A stretch of DNA of 64,000 bases from Porticoccus sp002341315 (lineage in GTDB: Bacteria; Pseudomonadota; Gammaproteobacteria; Pseudomonadales; Porticoccaceae): the NCBI RefSeq assembly GCF_047634355.1, contig NZ_JBLIAL010000002.1; one strand, written 5' to 3'. Position 1 is the first letter of the stretch, and every line of letters starts with the position of its first letter. Position numbers and translations under genes: made by a program. Positions 1 through 7,678 of the stretch are shown here, in pieces. The notes below the pieces were generated by a model that worked only from the letters and a program-made list of their open reading frames with translations, was not told where the DNA came from and did no database searches.

Positions 1-55
1 GCTGTCTGATGCACAAGCGCTGAAATCCACTCCCCTGACGAGGTAAGCCATCCTG

Positions 56-1525
56 ATGTTGCGAATCGCAGAAGAAGCTCTCACCTTCGATGACGTACTG
101 CTGGTACCCGGTTATTCCGACATTACCGCAAAAGATGTTTCTCTTAAAAGCCGCCTGACGCGGAACATTGGACTGAATATCCCGCTCGTCTCTGCCGCGA
201 TGGATACCGTTACCGAGGCGCGACTCTCCATCGCGCTCGCCCAGGAAGGTGGTATCGGTATTATTCACAAAAGCATGTCCATTGAAAAACAGGCCCTGGA
301 AGTGCGCGCCGTCAAGAAGTTCGAAAGCGGTGTGGTCAAAGACCCGATAACCATAGATGCTTCTGCCCCCGTCAGTGCCTTGCTGTCCCTGACCCGTGAA
401 CACAATATCTCCGGTGTGCCCGTGCTGGATAACGGGGAGCTGGTGGGTATTGTCACCCGCCGCGACGTTCGCTTTGAACCCAGTCTGGATTTGCCGGTAT
501 CGGCGATCATGACGCCCAAGGACCGATTGGTAACCGTGCGGGAAGGGGCCAACGCAGACGAGATCAAGGCGCTGTTGCACCGGCACCGCATTGAAAAAGT
601 ACTGGTCGTAAACGCCGATTTCGAGCTGCGCGGACTGATTACCGTCAAGGACATCGACAAGGCCGAAAAATACCCCAATGCCTGTAAGGATGATCAGGGC
701 AGGTTGCGGGTAGGGGCCTCCGTGGGCACCAGTGCCGATACCGATGAACGTATCATTGCCCTGGTTCGGGAGGGCGTGGATGTGCTGGTGGTCGATACTG
801 CCCACGGTCACTCTCGCAATGTGCTCAACCGGGTGCGTCAGATCAAGGCCCAGTTCCCTGAGGTCGATGTGATCGGTGGCAATATTGCCACGGCGGAGGC
901 TGCTTTGGCGCTGGCCAAAGCCGGTGCAGACGGTATCAAGGTGGGTATTGGCCCAGGCTCGATTTGCACCACGCGTATTGTAACCGGCATCGGCGTGCCA
1001 CAAATTTCTGCCGTCGCCAATGTGGTTGAAGCACTGGCAAGTTATCAGATACCGGTTATTGCCGACGGGGGTATCCGTTTTTCAGGCGATATCGCCAAAG
1101 CGCTGGTCGCCGGGGCCCACGCGGTCATGATGGGCTCGATGTTTGCCGGTACAGAAGAAGCGCCTGGTGAGATAGAGCTGTATCAGGGGCGAACCTACAA
1201 ATCCTATCGTGGCATGGGATCCATGGGGGCAATGTCCCAGACCAGCGGTTCCAGCGACCGTTATTTTCAGGACGCAAGTCAGGGTACTGAAAAACTGGTA
1301 CCCGAGGGCATTGAAGGCCGCGTTCCCTACAAAGGCCCGTTATCGGCGATCATTCACCAGTTGATGGGCGGCGTGCGTTCAGCCATGGGTTACACCGGCA
1401 GTGTTGATATTGAAACCCTGCGCAGCAAGCCCAGTTTTGTCAGGGTGACCTCTGCGGGTATGAGTGAAAGTCACGTACACGATGTATCGATCACCAAGGA
1501 AGCTCCAAATTACCGGCGTGAATAG
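56..1525 (+). CDS. guaB: IMP dehydrogenase
   Basis: Catalyses NAD-dependent oxidation of IMP to XMP, the committed step of guanine nucleotide synthesis in the cytoplasm. The 489-residue length is normal for bacterial GuaB. The barrel starts with the typical N-terminus (TFDDVLLVP), is interrupted by two CBS domains at about residues 92-205, and resumes with the GIGPGSICTTR loop carrying catalytic Cys304. The mobile flap and the SGSSDRYFQ region follow. The ATG at 56 has a purine-rich GAGGTAA about 10 bases upstream. guaA follows 73 bases downstream with a hairpin between them, so the two probably share transcription with partial attenuation. Identity is clear. Confidence 0.98.
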   Translation: MLRIAEEALTFDDVLLVPGYSDITAKDVSLKSRLTRNIGLNIPLVSAAMDTVTEARLSIALAQEGGIGIIHKSMSIEKQALEVRAVKKFESGVVKDPITIDASAPVSALLSLTREHNISGVPVLDNGELVGIVTRRDVRFEPSLDLPVSAIMTPKDRLVTVREGANADEIKALLHRHRIEKVLVVNADFELRGLITVKDIDKAEKYPNACKDDQGRLRVGASVGTSADTDERIIALVREGVDVLVVDTAHGHSRNVLNRVRQIKAQFPEVDVIGGNIATAEAALALAKAGADGIKVGIGPGSICTTRIVTGIGVPQISAVANVVEALASYQIPVIADGGIRFSGDIAKALVAGAHAVMMGSMFAGTEEAPGEIELYQGRTYKSYRGMGSMGAMSQTSGSSDRYFQDASQGTEKLVPEGIEGRVPYKGPLSAIIHQLMGGVRSAMGYTGSVDIETLRSKPSFVRVTSAGMSESHVHDVSITKEAPNYRRE

Positions 1526-1558
1526 CCCGGGTTTCCGGTGTGTTGAAAACGACCCGAC

Positions 1559-1582
1559 AGGGCTGCCTAGAGCAGCCCTTTT
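1559..1582 (+). terminator. Hairpin between guaB and guaA (attenuator-like)
   Basis: An 8-bp perfect stem (AGGGCTGC / GCAGCCCT) with a 5-base loop is followed by a short T-run. It lies 17 bases before the guaA start. The T-tract is short, so it may reduce rather than stop read-through into guaA. It could also stabilise the guaB 3' end. Confidence 0.6.
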
Positions 1583-1598
1583 AGATTGGTAACTGACT

Positions 1599-3173
1599 AT
1601 GACAGATATTCATTCTCACAAAATCCTGATACTGGATTTCGGCTCCCAATATACGCAGTTGATCGCCCGCCGTGTACGCGAAGTCGGGGTCTACTCGGAA
1701 ATCCGCGCCTGGGATATGGATGACGCGGAGATCATTGCCTTCGATCCCAAAGGCATCATCCTGGCGGGGGGGCCGGAGTCGGTTACCGCCGGAGAATCGC
1801 CCCGGGCTCCCCAGCTGGTTTTCGAGCTGGGTATCCCGGTTCTGGGTATCTGTTATGGCATGCAGACCATGGCTGCCCAGCTCGGTGGCGCCGTGGAAGG
1901 CTCCTCCATTCAGGAATTTGGCTATGCCCAGATCAAGACCCACGGCAACAGTCGCCTGTTCCAGGGTGTGGCTGACCATGTGGATCATGACGGGGGCACA
2001 CTGCTCGATGTCTGGATGAGCCATGGCGATAAAGTGATTGCCCTGCCTACTGGTTTCGAGCTTATGGCATCGACGGGTTCCTGCGCCATTGCCGGCATGT
2101 GTTGTCCCGAAAAAGACTTTTATGGTGTCCAGTTTCACCCGGAGGTGACACACACCCTGCAGGGCATGCGGATGTTTGAACACTTCGTGCTTGATATCTG
2201 TGGCTGCGAGGCGCTCTGGACACCCGCCCAGATTATTGACGACAGCATTGCCAGAGTGCGTGCCCAGGTCGGCAGTGACAAGGTGTTGCTGGGGCTTTCA
2301 GGTGGCGTCGATTCATCCGTGGTCGCAGCGTTGTTGCACAAGGCCATCGGCGACCAGCTCACCTGTGTTTTTGTCGACAACGGCCTGCTGCGCAAGCACG
2401 AAGGCGATCAGGTCATGGACATGTTCGCCAAAAACATGGGTGTGAAAGTCATCCGTGTGGACGCAGAAGAACAGTTTTTGAGCAAATTGGTGGGGGAGGC
2501 TGACCCGGAGAAAAAGCGCAAAATCATTGGCAACACGTTCATTGATGTTTTCGATGTGGAGGCCACCACCCTCAAAGACGTCAACTGGCTGGCCCAGGGC
2601 ACTATCTACCCCGATGTCATCGAATCGGCGGCGGCCAAGACCGGCAAAGCCCATGTGATCAAATCCCACCACAATGTCGGCGGCCTGCCCGAGACCATGA
2701 AAATGGCGCTGGTAGAACCCCTGCGGGAACTGTTCAAGGACGAAGTCCGCAAGATCGGGCTGGAACTGGGCCTGCCCTACGACATGGTGTATCGACACCC
2801 ATTCCCGGGGCCGGGGTTGGGTGTGAGAATTCTCGGGGAAGTAAAAAAAGAATATGCCGACATTCTTCGCGAAGCCGATGCCATTTTTATCGAAGAACTC
2901 CACAAAGCCGACTGGTACCACAAAACCAGCCAGGCGTTCGCCGTGTTTTTGCCGGTCAAGTCCGTGGGTGTGGTGGGCGATCAACGTCGCTATGAATGGG
3001 TGATTGCCCTGCGTGCGGTGGAAACCATCGACTTCATGACGGCCCGTTGGGCGCATTTACCCTATCAACTCCTGGAACAGGTATCCAATAGAATTATTAA
3101 TGAAATCAGTGGAGTATCTAGGGTTGTTTATGATGTTTCGAGCAAGCCGCCAGCCACGATTGAGTGGGAGTAG
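1599..3173 (+). CDS. guaA: GMP synthase (glutamine-hydrolysing)
   Basis: Converts XMP to GMP using ATP and glutamine. It is a 524-residue two-domain enzyme. The N-terminal class I amidotransferase has nucleophile Cys85 in GICYGMQ and the His/Glu pair in FHPEV. The ATP pyrophosphatase domain has the PP-loop SGGVDSS at residues 234-240. The C-terminal dimerisation domain ends in the family-typical PPATIEWE. It sits directly after guaB. The 3' end of guaA is a known integration target for genomic islands in Proteobacteria, but no integrase gene follows here. Confidence 0.98.
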   Translation: MTDIHSHKILILDFGSQYTQLIARRVREVGVYSEIRAWDMDDAEIIAFDPKGIILAGGPESVTAGESPRAPQLVFELGIPVLGICYGMQTMAAQLGGAVEGSSIQEFGYAQIKTHGNSRLFQGVADHVDHDGGTLLDVWMSHGDKVIALPTGFELMASTGSCAIAGMCCPEKDFYGVQFHPEVTHTLQGMRMFEHFVLDICGCEALWTPAQIIDDSIARVRAQVGSDKVLLGLSGGVDSSVVAALLHKAIGDQLTCVFVDNGLLRKHEGDQVMDMFAKNMGVKVIRVDAEEQFLSKLVGEADPEKKRKIIGNTFIDVFDVEATTLKDVNWLAQGTIYPDVIESAAAKTGKAHVIKSHHNVGGLPETMKMALVEPLRELFKDEVRKIGLELGLPYDMVYRHPFPGPGLGVRILGEVKKEYADILREADAIFIEELHKADWYHKTSQAFAVFLPVKSVGVVGDQRRYEWVIALRAVETIDFMTARWAHLPYQLLEQVSNRIINEISGVSRVVYDVSSKPPATIEWE

Positions 3174-3391
3174 GCCCGCAGTGCAAAGCGATGACCGCCA
3201 GCCTTGGTCAGGTCGCCGCCGGCTAAGCTGAGACTCAGGATGACCTTACAAGGATGAGAACATGTTGCCATTGGCAGCTGGCAAGGAGGTCAGCTCGGGT
3301 ATCGGCGCGCCGCCGCTCGGAGTGCATCCTCCTTTATCGACTCGTTGAGGAATAATTCAGCTATAGTTGAAATTTAATAGAGGAGTCTTAC

Positions 3392-4027
3392 GTGTCAAAA
3401 TTTTTCCCCCAGCATTTTGCAGCATTTACAATTGCCATTTTGTTGATGACAACATTTTCGTTCAGTGCGTTTGCAGAAAATCTGCAATGTTATAAAAAGA
3501 TCGAAGGGGTTTCACTTGATCAAAGCGTTGGCGACATTACAAATAAGTTGCAGCAATTGGGACTGCAAGACATTACCTGCAAACAAAGATCAAAGATGCC
3601 TTGTGCCGCCAGAAAAGAACAAATGCTGACTTATGCCACGAACGATCAAGGTTCTCTGCATAAGGTCGGTGATAAACTGGCGAGACTGACATTTGATAAT
3701 ACGGGAAAGCCAAGAAGCTTTGCGTATGAATATTATACTGACGGCCCTTCGACGCTCCAGGCACATGATGAAAACAGAAGCTGGGAAGGCTGGACATATA
3801 AAGACACGATCGAATCGCGCATCAATCAATATTGCACTGGCTCCACACCAGAGGGCGTCAGAGTTGGTTGTAAATACGGCAGCGCACTTACCATTAATGT
3901 TATATACGGCGAACCACGCGATAAAGATTGCTCGTATAAGTTCAACGTCATGTTCAGTGCTGTGAGAGGAAAGCCGGAAGCCCCGACAAATCATAAAATT
4001 ATCGAGACGATAACGCTCAATAAATAA
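3392..4027 (+). CDS. Secreted hypothetical protein
   Basis: Unrecognised 211-residue protein. A clear Sec signal peptide occupies about residues 1-28, with a hydrophobic core rich in I, L, T and F and a likely cleavage after AFA. The mature part contains at least six cysteines (for example CYKK, ITCKQ, PCAAR, YCTG, GCKYG, KDCSY), consistent with an exported, disulfide-bonded protein. The start is a GTG preceded by AGAGGAGT at good spacing. The gene is visibly more AT-rich than guaBA and has its own leader region, which may indicate transfer. No enzyme motif was recognised. Confidence 0.75.
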   Translation: MSKFFPQHFAAFTIAILLMTTFSFSAFAENLQCYKKIEGVSLDQSVGDITNKLQQLGLQDITCKQRSKMPCAARKEQMLTYATNDQGSLHKVGDKLARLTFDNTGKPRSFAYEYYTDGPSTLQAHDENRSWEGWTYKDTIESRINQYCTGSTPEGVRVGCKYGSALTINVIYGEPRDKDCSYKFNVMFSAVRGKPEAPTNHKIIETITLNK

Positions 4028-4383
4028 GGATTATTTTGAGGCATTATCTTAAAGATTTTTATGTACGTTCTTACTGCTAAGCCCGTTTACAGTTGCCTAT
4101 GCGGGTGTTCTGAGTGAGCAGGATGCGGAGACTGGCTTGGTGCCAGAACCGATCTGTTCTCGTTAGCAGAGGCAATAAAGGAAAAGGATTTGGATTCATT
4201 TTTTTAATTTCGATCGGTGCTGACAGGCAATACTCGTCCTGTCTAACAACAGCAGGAGAAACGTTTAAAAGCCCAGCATCTTCGCTGGGCTTTTCTTTTC
4301 CTGACCTCGCAATAAGCTGACATGCGCAGGTAAGGAATATTTACCCTTCCTGTTACCAGTACTCTCATATTGATTTTGAAAAA
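4028..4383. other. Gene-poor stretch with a possible decayed secreted-protein fragment
   Basis: No convincing intact gene lies between the secreted protein and the toxin-antitoxin promoter. Around 4056-4160 a short hydrophobic, signal-peptide-like run can be read (reading LLSPFTVAYAG) followed by about 20 more codons and a stop. A potential ATG start lies in a different frame a few codons upstream. This looks like the frameshifted beginning of an exported protein, but the fragment is too short to be sure. Confidence 0.3.
4267..4296. terminator. Bidirectional rho-independent terminator
   Basis: Perfect GC-rich stem GCCCAGC / GCTGGGC with a 6-base loop, flanked by an A-run on the left and a T-run on the right. 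It could stop transcription on either strand. It insulates the downstream toxin-antitoxin promoter from the secreted-protein region. Confidence 0.8.
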
Positions 4384-4398
4384 GTGTTTCCAAGTCAA

Positions 4399-4453
4399 TT
4401 GACTGTACTATTACAGTCTGCTAGGCTGCATTTAAGCACTGTAAAGATACAGT
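4399..4453 (+). promoter_or_regulatory. Toxin-antitoxin promoter with two matched operator palindromes
   Basis: A good -35 box TTGACT at 4399-4404 is followed, after 17 bases, by a weak -10 (TAGGCT, 4422-4427). A perfect inverted repeat GACTGTA-CTAT-TACAGTC covers 4401-4418, overlapping the -35 and spacer. A second perfect repeat ACTGTA-AAGA-TACAGT lies at 4438-4453, near the expected start of transcription. Both share the half-site ACTGTA with a 4-base spacer, and their centres are 36 bases apart. The arrangement fits autorepression by the Xre-like antitoxin encoded next. A strong ribosome site, TAGGAGG, lies at 4466-4472. Confidence 0.7.
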
Positions 4454-4477
4454 ATGCGTGCTGCTTAGGAGGTAATC

Positions 4478-4879
4478 ATGATCGCTCAAGCCGAACAACT
4501 GCTGCAACGGGGTTCCAGTGTCACCAGTTCACTGCTGCCAGCGATTTTCAATATCTTCAGCCAATGGCGTCTGACCGGTGCCCAGCAGATGACACTGTTG
4601 GGACTCAGTAATGAGAAGACCCTTTATAACTGGAAGAGCCAACCCGAGAAGGCCAAGCTGACACGAGACCTGTTGGAACGGACCAGCTATATTTTGGGGA
4701 TCTACAAGTCCCTGCAAATCCTGTTGCCCGACCAGGCGCTGGCCGACAAGTGGTTGGCCACTCCTAACGACAATCCGCTGTTCAATGGCACCGCACCGCT
4801 GGACCGGTTACTGGCGGGCCATGTGGTCGATCTGGCGGTGGTCAGAAATTTCCTTGATGCGGAGCGGGGTGGCTGGTGA
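4478..4879 (+). CDS. Xre/MbcA/ParS-type antitoxin
   Basis: 133-residue cytoplasmic protein of the DUF2384 antitoxin class, which neutralises a RES-domain toxin and represses its own operon. The N-terminal part (about residues 15-65) is helical with a helix-turn-helix-like segment around GLSNEKTLYNWKS. The C-terminal part carries the typical toxin-binding region with the WLATPNDNPLFNG motif at about 93-105. The ATG follows TAGGAGG at ideal spacing. The stop overlaps the GTG start of the RES gene, giving tight translational coupling. The two palindromes upstream are its likely binding sites. Confidence 0.9.
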   Translation: MIAQAEQLLQRGSSVTSSLLPAIFNIFSQWRLTGAQQMTLLGLSNEKTLYNWKSQPEKAKLTRDLLERTSYILGIYKSLQILLPDQALADKWLATPNDNPLFNGTAPLDRLLAGHVVDLAVVRNFLDAERGGW

Positions 4880-5580
4880 TCGCAATCGATACGCTACCCA
4901 GTAGCGAGGTCAATGAACCGGTCTATCGGGTCATACTGGCGCGCTACCCGCAGATCCATCTGTTTGAGCGCGTCTCCAATCCACAGGATTGGGAGGTGCT
5001 CTACGCCGTCGAATCCCTGACCAACCCCCGACTGCGCGATGAAGTCGGTGACATTCGCTTGGTGCCGCCGGAAGACAGGGTCTATGGCGACGGTGCCTCC
5101 TGGATCATGGCTACCTTCACTCATCTGCCGGTGGACAGACGTGGCGGTCGCTTCAATCGGGACTTCGGTATCTATTACTGTGCTGCCGATGAAGCGGTTG
5201 CCATCGCTGAATCGTCTTTCCACCGAGCGCGCTTTCTGCGGGAATCCCGAATCCACAAGACCACCCAGGAAATGCGCGTGATTCGCGCACAGTTGGGGCC
5301 GACCAGCCTTCACGATGTACGTCACCTGGTCGGAGACGGGATCTACGATCCCGACCAGTATGGCGAAGCTCAGCAACTCGGTTACGCGTTACGCGATGCC
5401 AAAAGCTTTGGTGTTCACTACCAAAGCGTGAGAACGAAAGGGGAGTGCTACGGCGTGATGCGGGCCCGAGCGCTGTCCGATGCGATCCACTGGCGCTATC
5501 TGCGCTACCACTATGACCAGGGGGTGATCGTTGACGTTGAACCCCTCGATGGCAATAGTGGCGGCCGTGGCAGGAGGTGA
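4876..5580 (+). CDS. RES-domain toxin
   Basis: 234-residue RES family protein. Characterised members (for example MbcT and ParT relatives) act on NAD or ADP-ribose chemistry to arrest growth. The RES core is visible at about residues 85-215: a GGRFN motif with the conserved Arg, then GIYYCA and an AIAES segment supplying Glu, and the later conserved Ser region. The GTG start at 4876 overlaps the antitoxin stop. At about 234 residues it is somewhat longer than small RES toxins because of an N-terminal extension. The product, cleavage of NAD, is inferred from the family. Confidence 0.88.
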   Translation: MIAIDTLPSSEVNEPVYRVILARYPQIHLFERVSNPQDWEVLYAVESLTNPRLRDEVGDIRLVPPEDRVYGDGASWIMATFTHLPVDRRGGRFNRDFGIYYCAADEAVAIAESSFHRARFLRESRIHKTTQEMRVIRAQLGPTSLHDVRHLVGDGIYDPDQYGEAQQLGYALRDAKSFGVHYQSVRTKGECYGVMRARALSDAIHWRYLRYHYDQGVIVDVEPLDGNSGGRGRR

Positions 5581-5585
5581 TGGTA

Positions 5586-6179
5586 ATGTATAAAGAGCTG
5601 CTGTGGATCTTCACCCAACTCCCGGACGATTACATCGTCCTCGATACTGAAACCACTGGCCTTCCTGACGAAAACGGCCTGCCGGATATCGTGACACTTG
5701 GCCTCACCGTGGTGAGGAACCGTGAGATAGCGGAATCTGTAGAGTTTAAAACACGACCGCAAAAACGCATTTCAGAAGAAGCACAGTCGATACACGGCAT
5801 TACCAACGAACAGGCTGCTGAATTTGAATCCTTCGACGCCCAGTGGGACCAGATCGCCGAATACCTGAAGGATCAACTTATCGTGATTCACAACGCGAGT
5901 TTTGATTGGCCAATCCTGCTGGATCACATCGCCCGATACGGTTTGCCAATGCCGCCAACTCAAGGTGTGTTCTGCAGTCAGAAAGCCGCCATTCCCTGGG
6001 CGCAAGCCATGAAGCTCCCGTGCAGTCAGAGAGGACCATCGTTAGATACGTTGACGGAAGCGCTGGGTGTTGAAAACCTCAGAGAAAAGAGCAGTGGAAT
6101 ACATGGAGCAGAGATAGATAGCCAGCAGGCGGCTCGGGTGGTGGAGATAATGCGACGCTTCGAAAGCGCTGCAATATGA
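5586..6179 (+). CDS. DEDDh 3'-5' exonuclease, DnaQ-like
   Basis: 197-residue exonuclease of the RNase T/DnaQ fold. Exo I motif is DTETTGL (about residues 19-25 from the ATG at 5586), Exo II is HNASFDWPIL, and Exo III has the ending HGAEIDSQ with the catalytic His and Asp. It lacks the C-terminal polymerase-binding tail of true DnaQ. The ATG at 5586 is favoured because AGGAGG at 5572-5577, inside the end of the RES gene, sits at proper spacing; earlier GTG/ATG codons lie on top of it. It appears to be the third gene of the toxin-antitoxin operon. Substrate (RNA or DNA) is unknown. Confidence 0.85.
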   Translation: MYKELLWIFTQLPDDYIVLDTETTGLPDENGLPDIVTLGLTVVRNREIAESVEFKTRPQKRISEEAQSIHGITNEQAAEFESFDAQWDQIAEYLKDQLIVIHNASFDWPILLDHIARYGLPMPPTQGVFCSQKAAIPWAQAMKLPCSQRGPSLDTLTEALGVENLREKSSGIHGAEIDSQQAARVVEIMRRFESAAI

Positions 6180-6582
6180 AGTGTCAACCTGTTCCAACTG
6201 ACCGGTATTTTTCTCTGGTGCCCAAATCTGTGCTAGCACTGACGAGCAGTTGTTGCGCTCAAATTGAAATAATCAAACAAGTACTGGCTGGCATTCACAG
6301 GTAGCGGTAAGCAATATTTTGCATGGTATTTTCCAGGATATTGTCTGGATTAAATGAGCGACAATCATTCAATTGCAGTGAAAATTGGGTGAAATGGCGA
6401 GGCTTGCCCCCTAATCAAAATATTGTTGTTCTGATGATTATATGGGGGTAAAGTTTTGCCAAAGGTTATAGCGGAATGAAAAGAACTGCCTTCCAAGACC
6501 CAAGCCATCATTTCATGCTTGTACCTTAGCTTTATCCCCGATTCATTGAAAACTATTCGTCGTATCTTTGAGGATAAATCCG
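6180..6582. other. Intergenic region, no gene seen
   Basis: About 400 bases, AT-rich in its middle, between the exonuclease and the lipoprotein. No convincing reading frame, tRNA or terminator was seen. It should hold the lipoprotein promoter, but no single promoter stands out. Confidence 0.5.
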
Positions 6583-7452
6583 ATGAGCAGGTTACCCCTT
6601 TTTAAGATTCTAGCGTTAAGTGTGGTGGTGAGCAGTTGTGGTGGCAGTGAGGACTCAGCAGTAAGTAGTACAGAACACGCCAGCCCTAACGACACTGCTA
6701 TAGCGAAATCAGCGACTCAAACCACTCAGCCTTCTGCTACGCAACCGGCTAAAGGGACCATTGGCAGCCGTATCGGACCCGATATCGCCGGCCTGTATCT
6801 GGGCATGACACCTGAAGAAGTCAATGCTGTAATGAAAGCCTACGATGCAAGCATACGCATCCAGGACACCAGCCGTTATTTTGAATACAACGCGCTGGGC
6901 AAACGCTACAAAACTGACAGCTTTCTGGTCGCCACACATGGACAGATGCCGGGGGGCAGCGTCGGCCTGTCAGTCGGTTACTCTTACCCTCCCAGCGAAC
7001 CACGTGTAGTTTCCATCACTCGGGGCCACCGCCAAACCACAGAACCCTTAACTCAGGCCGATTATGCGAAGGCACTGATTGATAAATACGGCCAACCAGT
7101 CGCAGACATTAATAATGGCAGAACCGACTCCAGAGCCGAACGCACGCTGAAATGGAAGCTGGCAGAAACCGGAGATACGAGCTGTGTGCTCGGTGCCTCA
7201 ATAGGCAATAGTGTGCTAGATCGTTTTGTCAAAGAGGGTAGGAAGATGGCCACTGTGGACGTGACACCAGATTACGCCGCCCAATGCGCTGGGCAGTTCG
7301 AATATACTTTGCGTGGCGAACCCGTTACCAATGCAAGCGGTACCATTTTTGATGTTTGGGCGCAGGCTAAATCTGAATTTGAAGCACAGGCTTGGGTGCA
7401 ACAACAGGTTGCAGAAAAATCCAAAACCGGCACGGAAGCACCAAAACTTTAG
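6583..7452 (+). CDS. Hypothetical lipoprotein
   Basis: Unrecognised 289-residue protein. It starts with a lipoprotein signal: basic N-terminus, hydrophobic stretch and lipobox VSSC with the acceptor Cys at about residue 22. A Ser/Thr-rich linker follows to about residue 60. The globular part contains the phrase GPDIAGLYLGMTPEEVNAVM, which resembles the start of small outer-membrane assembly-type or SmpA-like folds, but homology is not established. The ATG at 6583 is chosen over a TTG at 6568 because GAGG is correctly spaced before it. The likely location is the inner leaflet of the outer membrane or the periplasm. Confidence 0.75.
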   Translation: MSRLPLFKILALSVVVSSCGGSEDSAVSSTEHASPNDTAIAKSATQTTQPSATQPAKGTIGSRIGPDIAGLYLGMTPEEVNAVMKAYDASIRIQDTSRYFEYNALGKRYKTDSFLVATHGQMPGGSVGLSVGYSYPPSEPRVVSITRGHRQTTEPLTQADYAKALIDKYGQPVADINNGRTDSRAERTLKWKLAETGDTSCVLGASIGNSVLDRFVKEGRKMATVDVTPDYAAQCAGQFEYTLRGEPVTNASGTIFDVWAQAKSEFEAQAWVQQQVAEKSKTGTEAPKL

Positions 7453-7549
7453 CTGGAATATTCCAACTAGATCAAGACTGCTGGGTTTACGTTGCTTTTT
7501 TCCGGATATCCTGCGAGCCATGGACGCTGCGCCTGGGTTTCTTTAGGAG

Positions 7550-7678
7550 GTGATTCCACAAAGGCGAGGGGGCACGCTGGTCATTGCCAGCGCCACCGGC
7601 CCGCAAGCACAGTCTTTTCTACCAAAACGTTTAGCCGCACCACTTGGTATTCACCGCCGGTTTACACTAATCACTTAA
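7550..7678 (+). pseudogene. Possible C-terminal gene remnant
   Basis: A run of about 40 codons without a proper start reads like the end of a folded protein, including TLVIASAT followed by a segment ending RLAAPLGI, before a TAA stop. The TLVIASAT phrase is reminiscent of motif II of HAD-family phosphatases. No matching upstream part is present, and the frame is closed by a stop just before. Treated as a possible remnant; it may equally be chance coding-like sequence. Confidence 0.2.

Noticed and set aside
1..55. Possible 3' end of a gene before guaB
   Set aside because: About 14 codons open to a TAA at 44-46, but too short to identify.
2313..3056. 247-codon minus-strand frame inside guaA
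   Set aside because: Shadow of guaA. The protein has no domain, and guaA is certain on the other strand.
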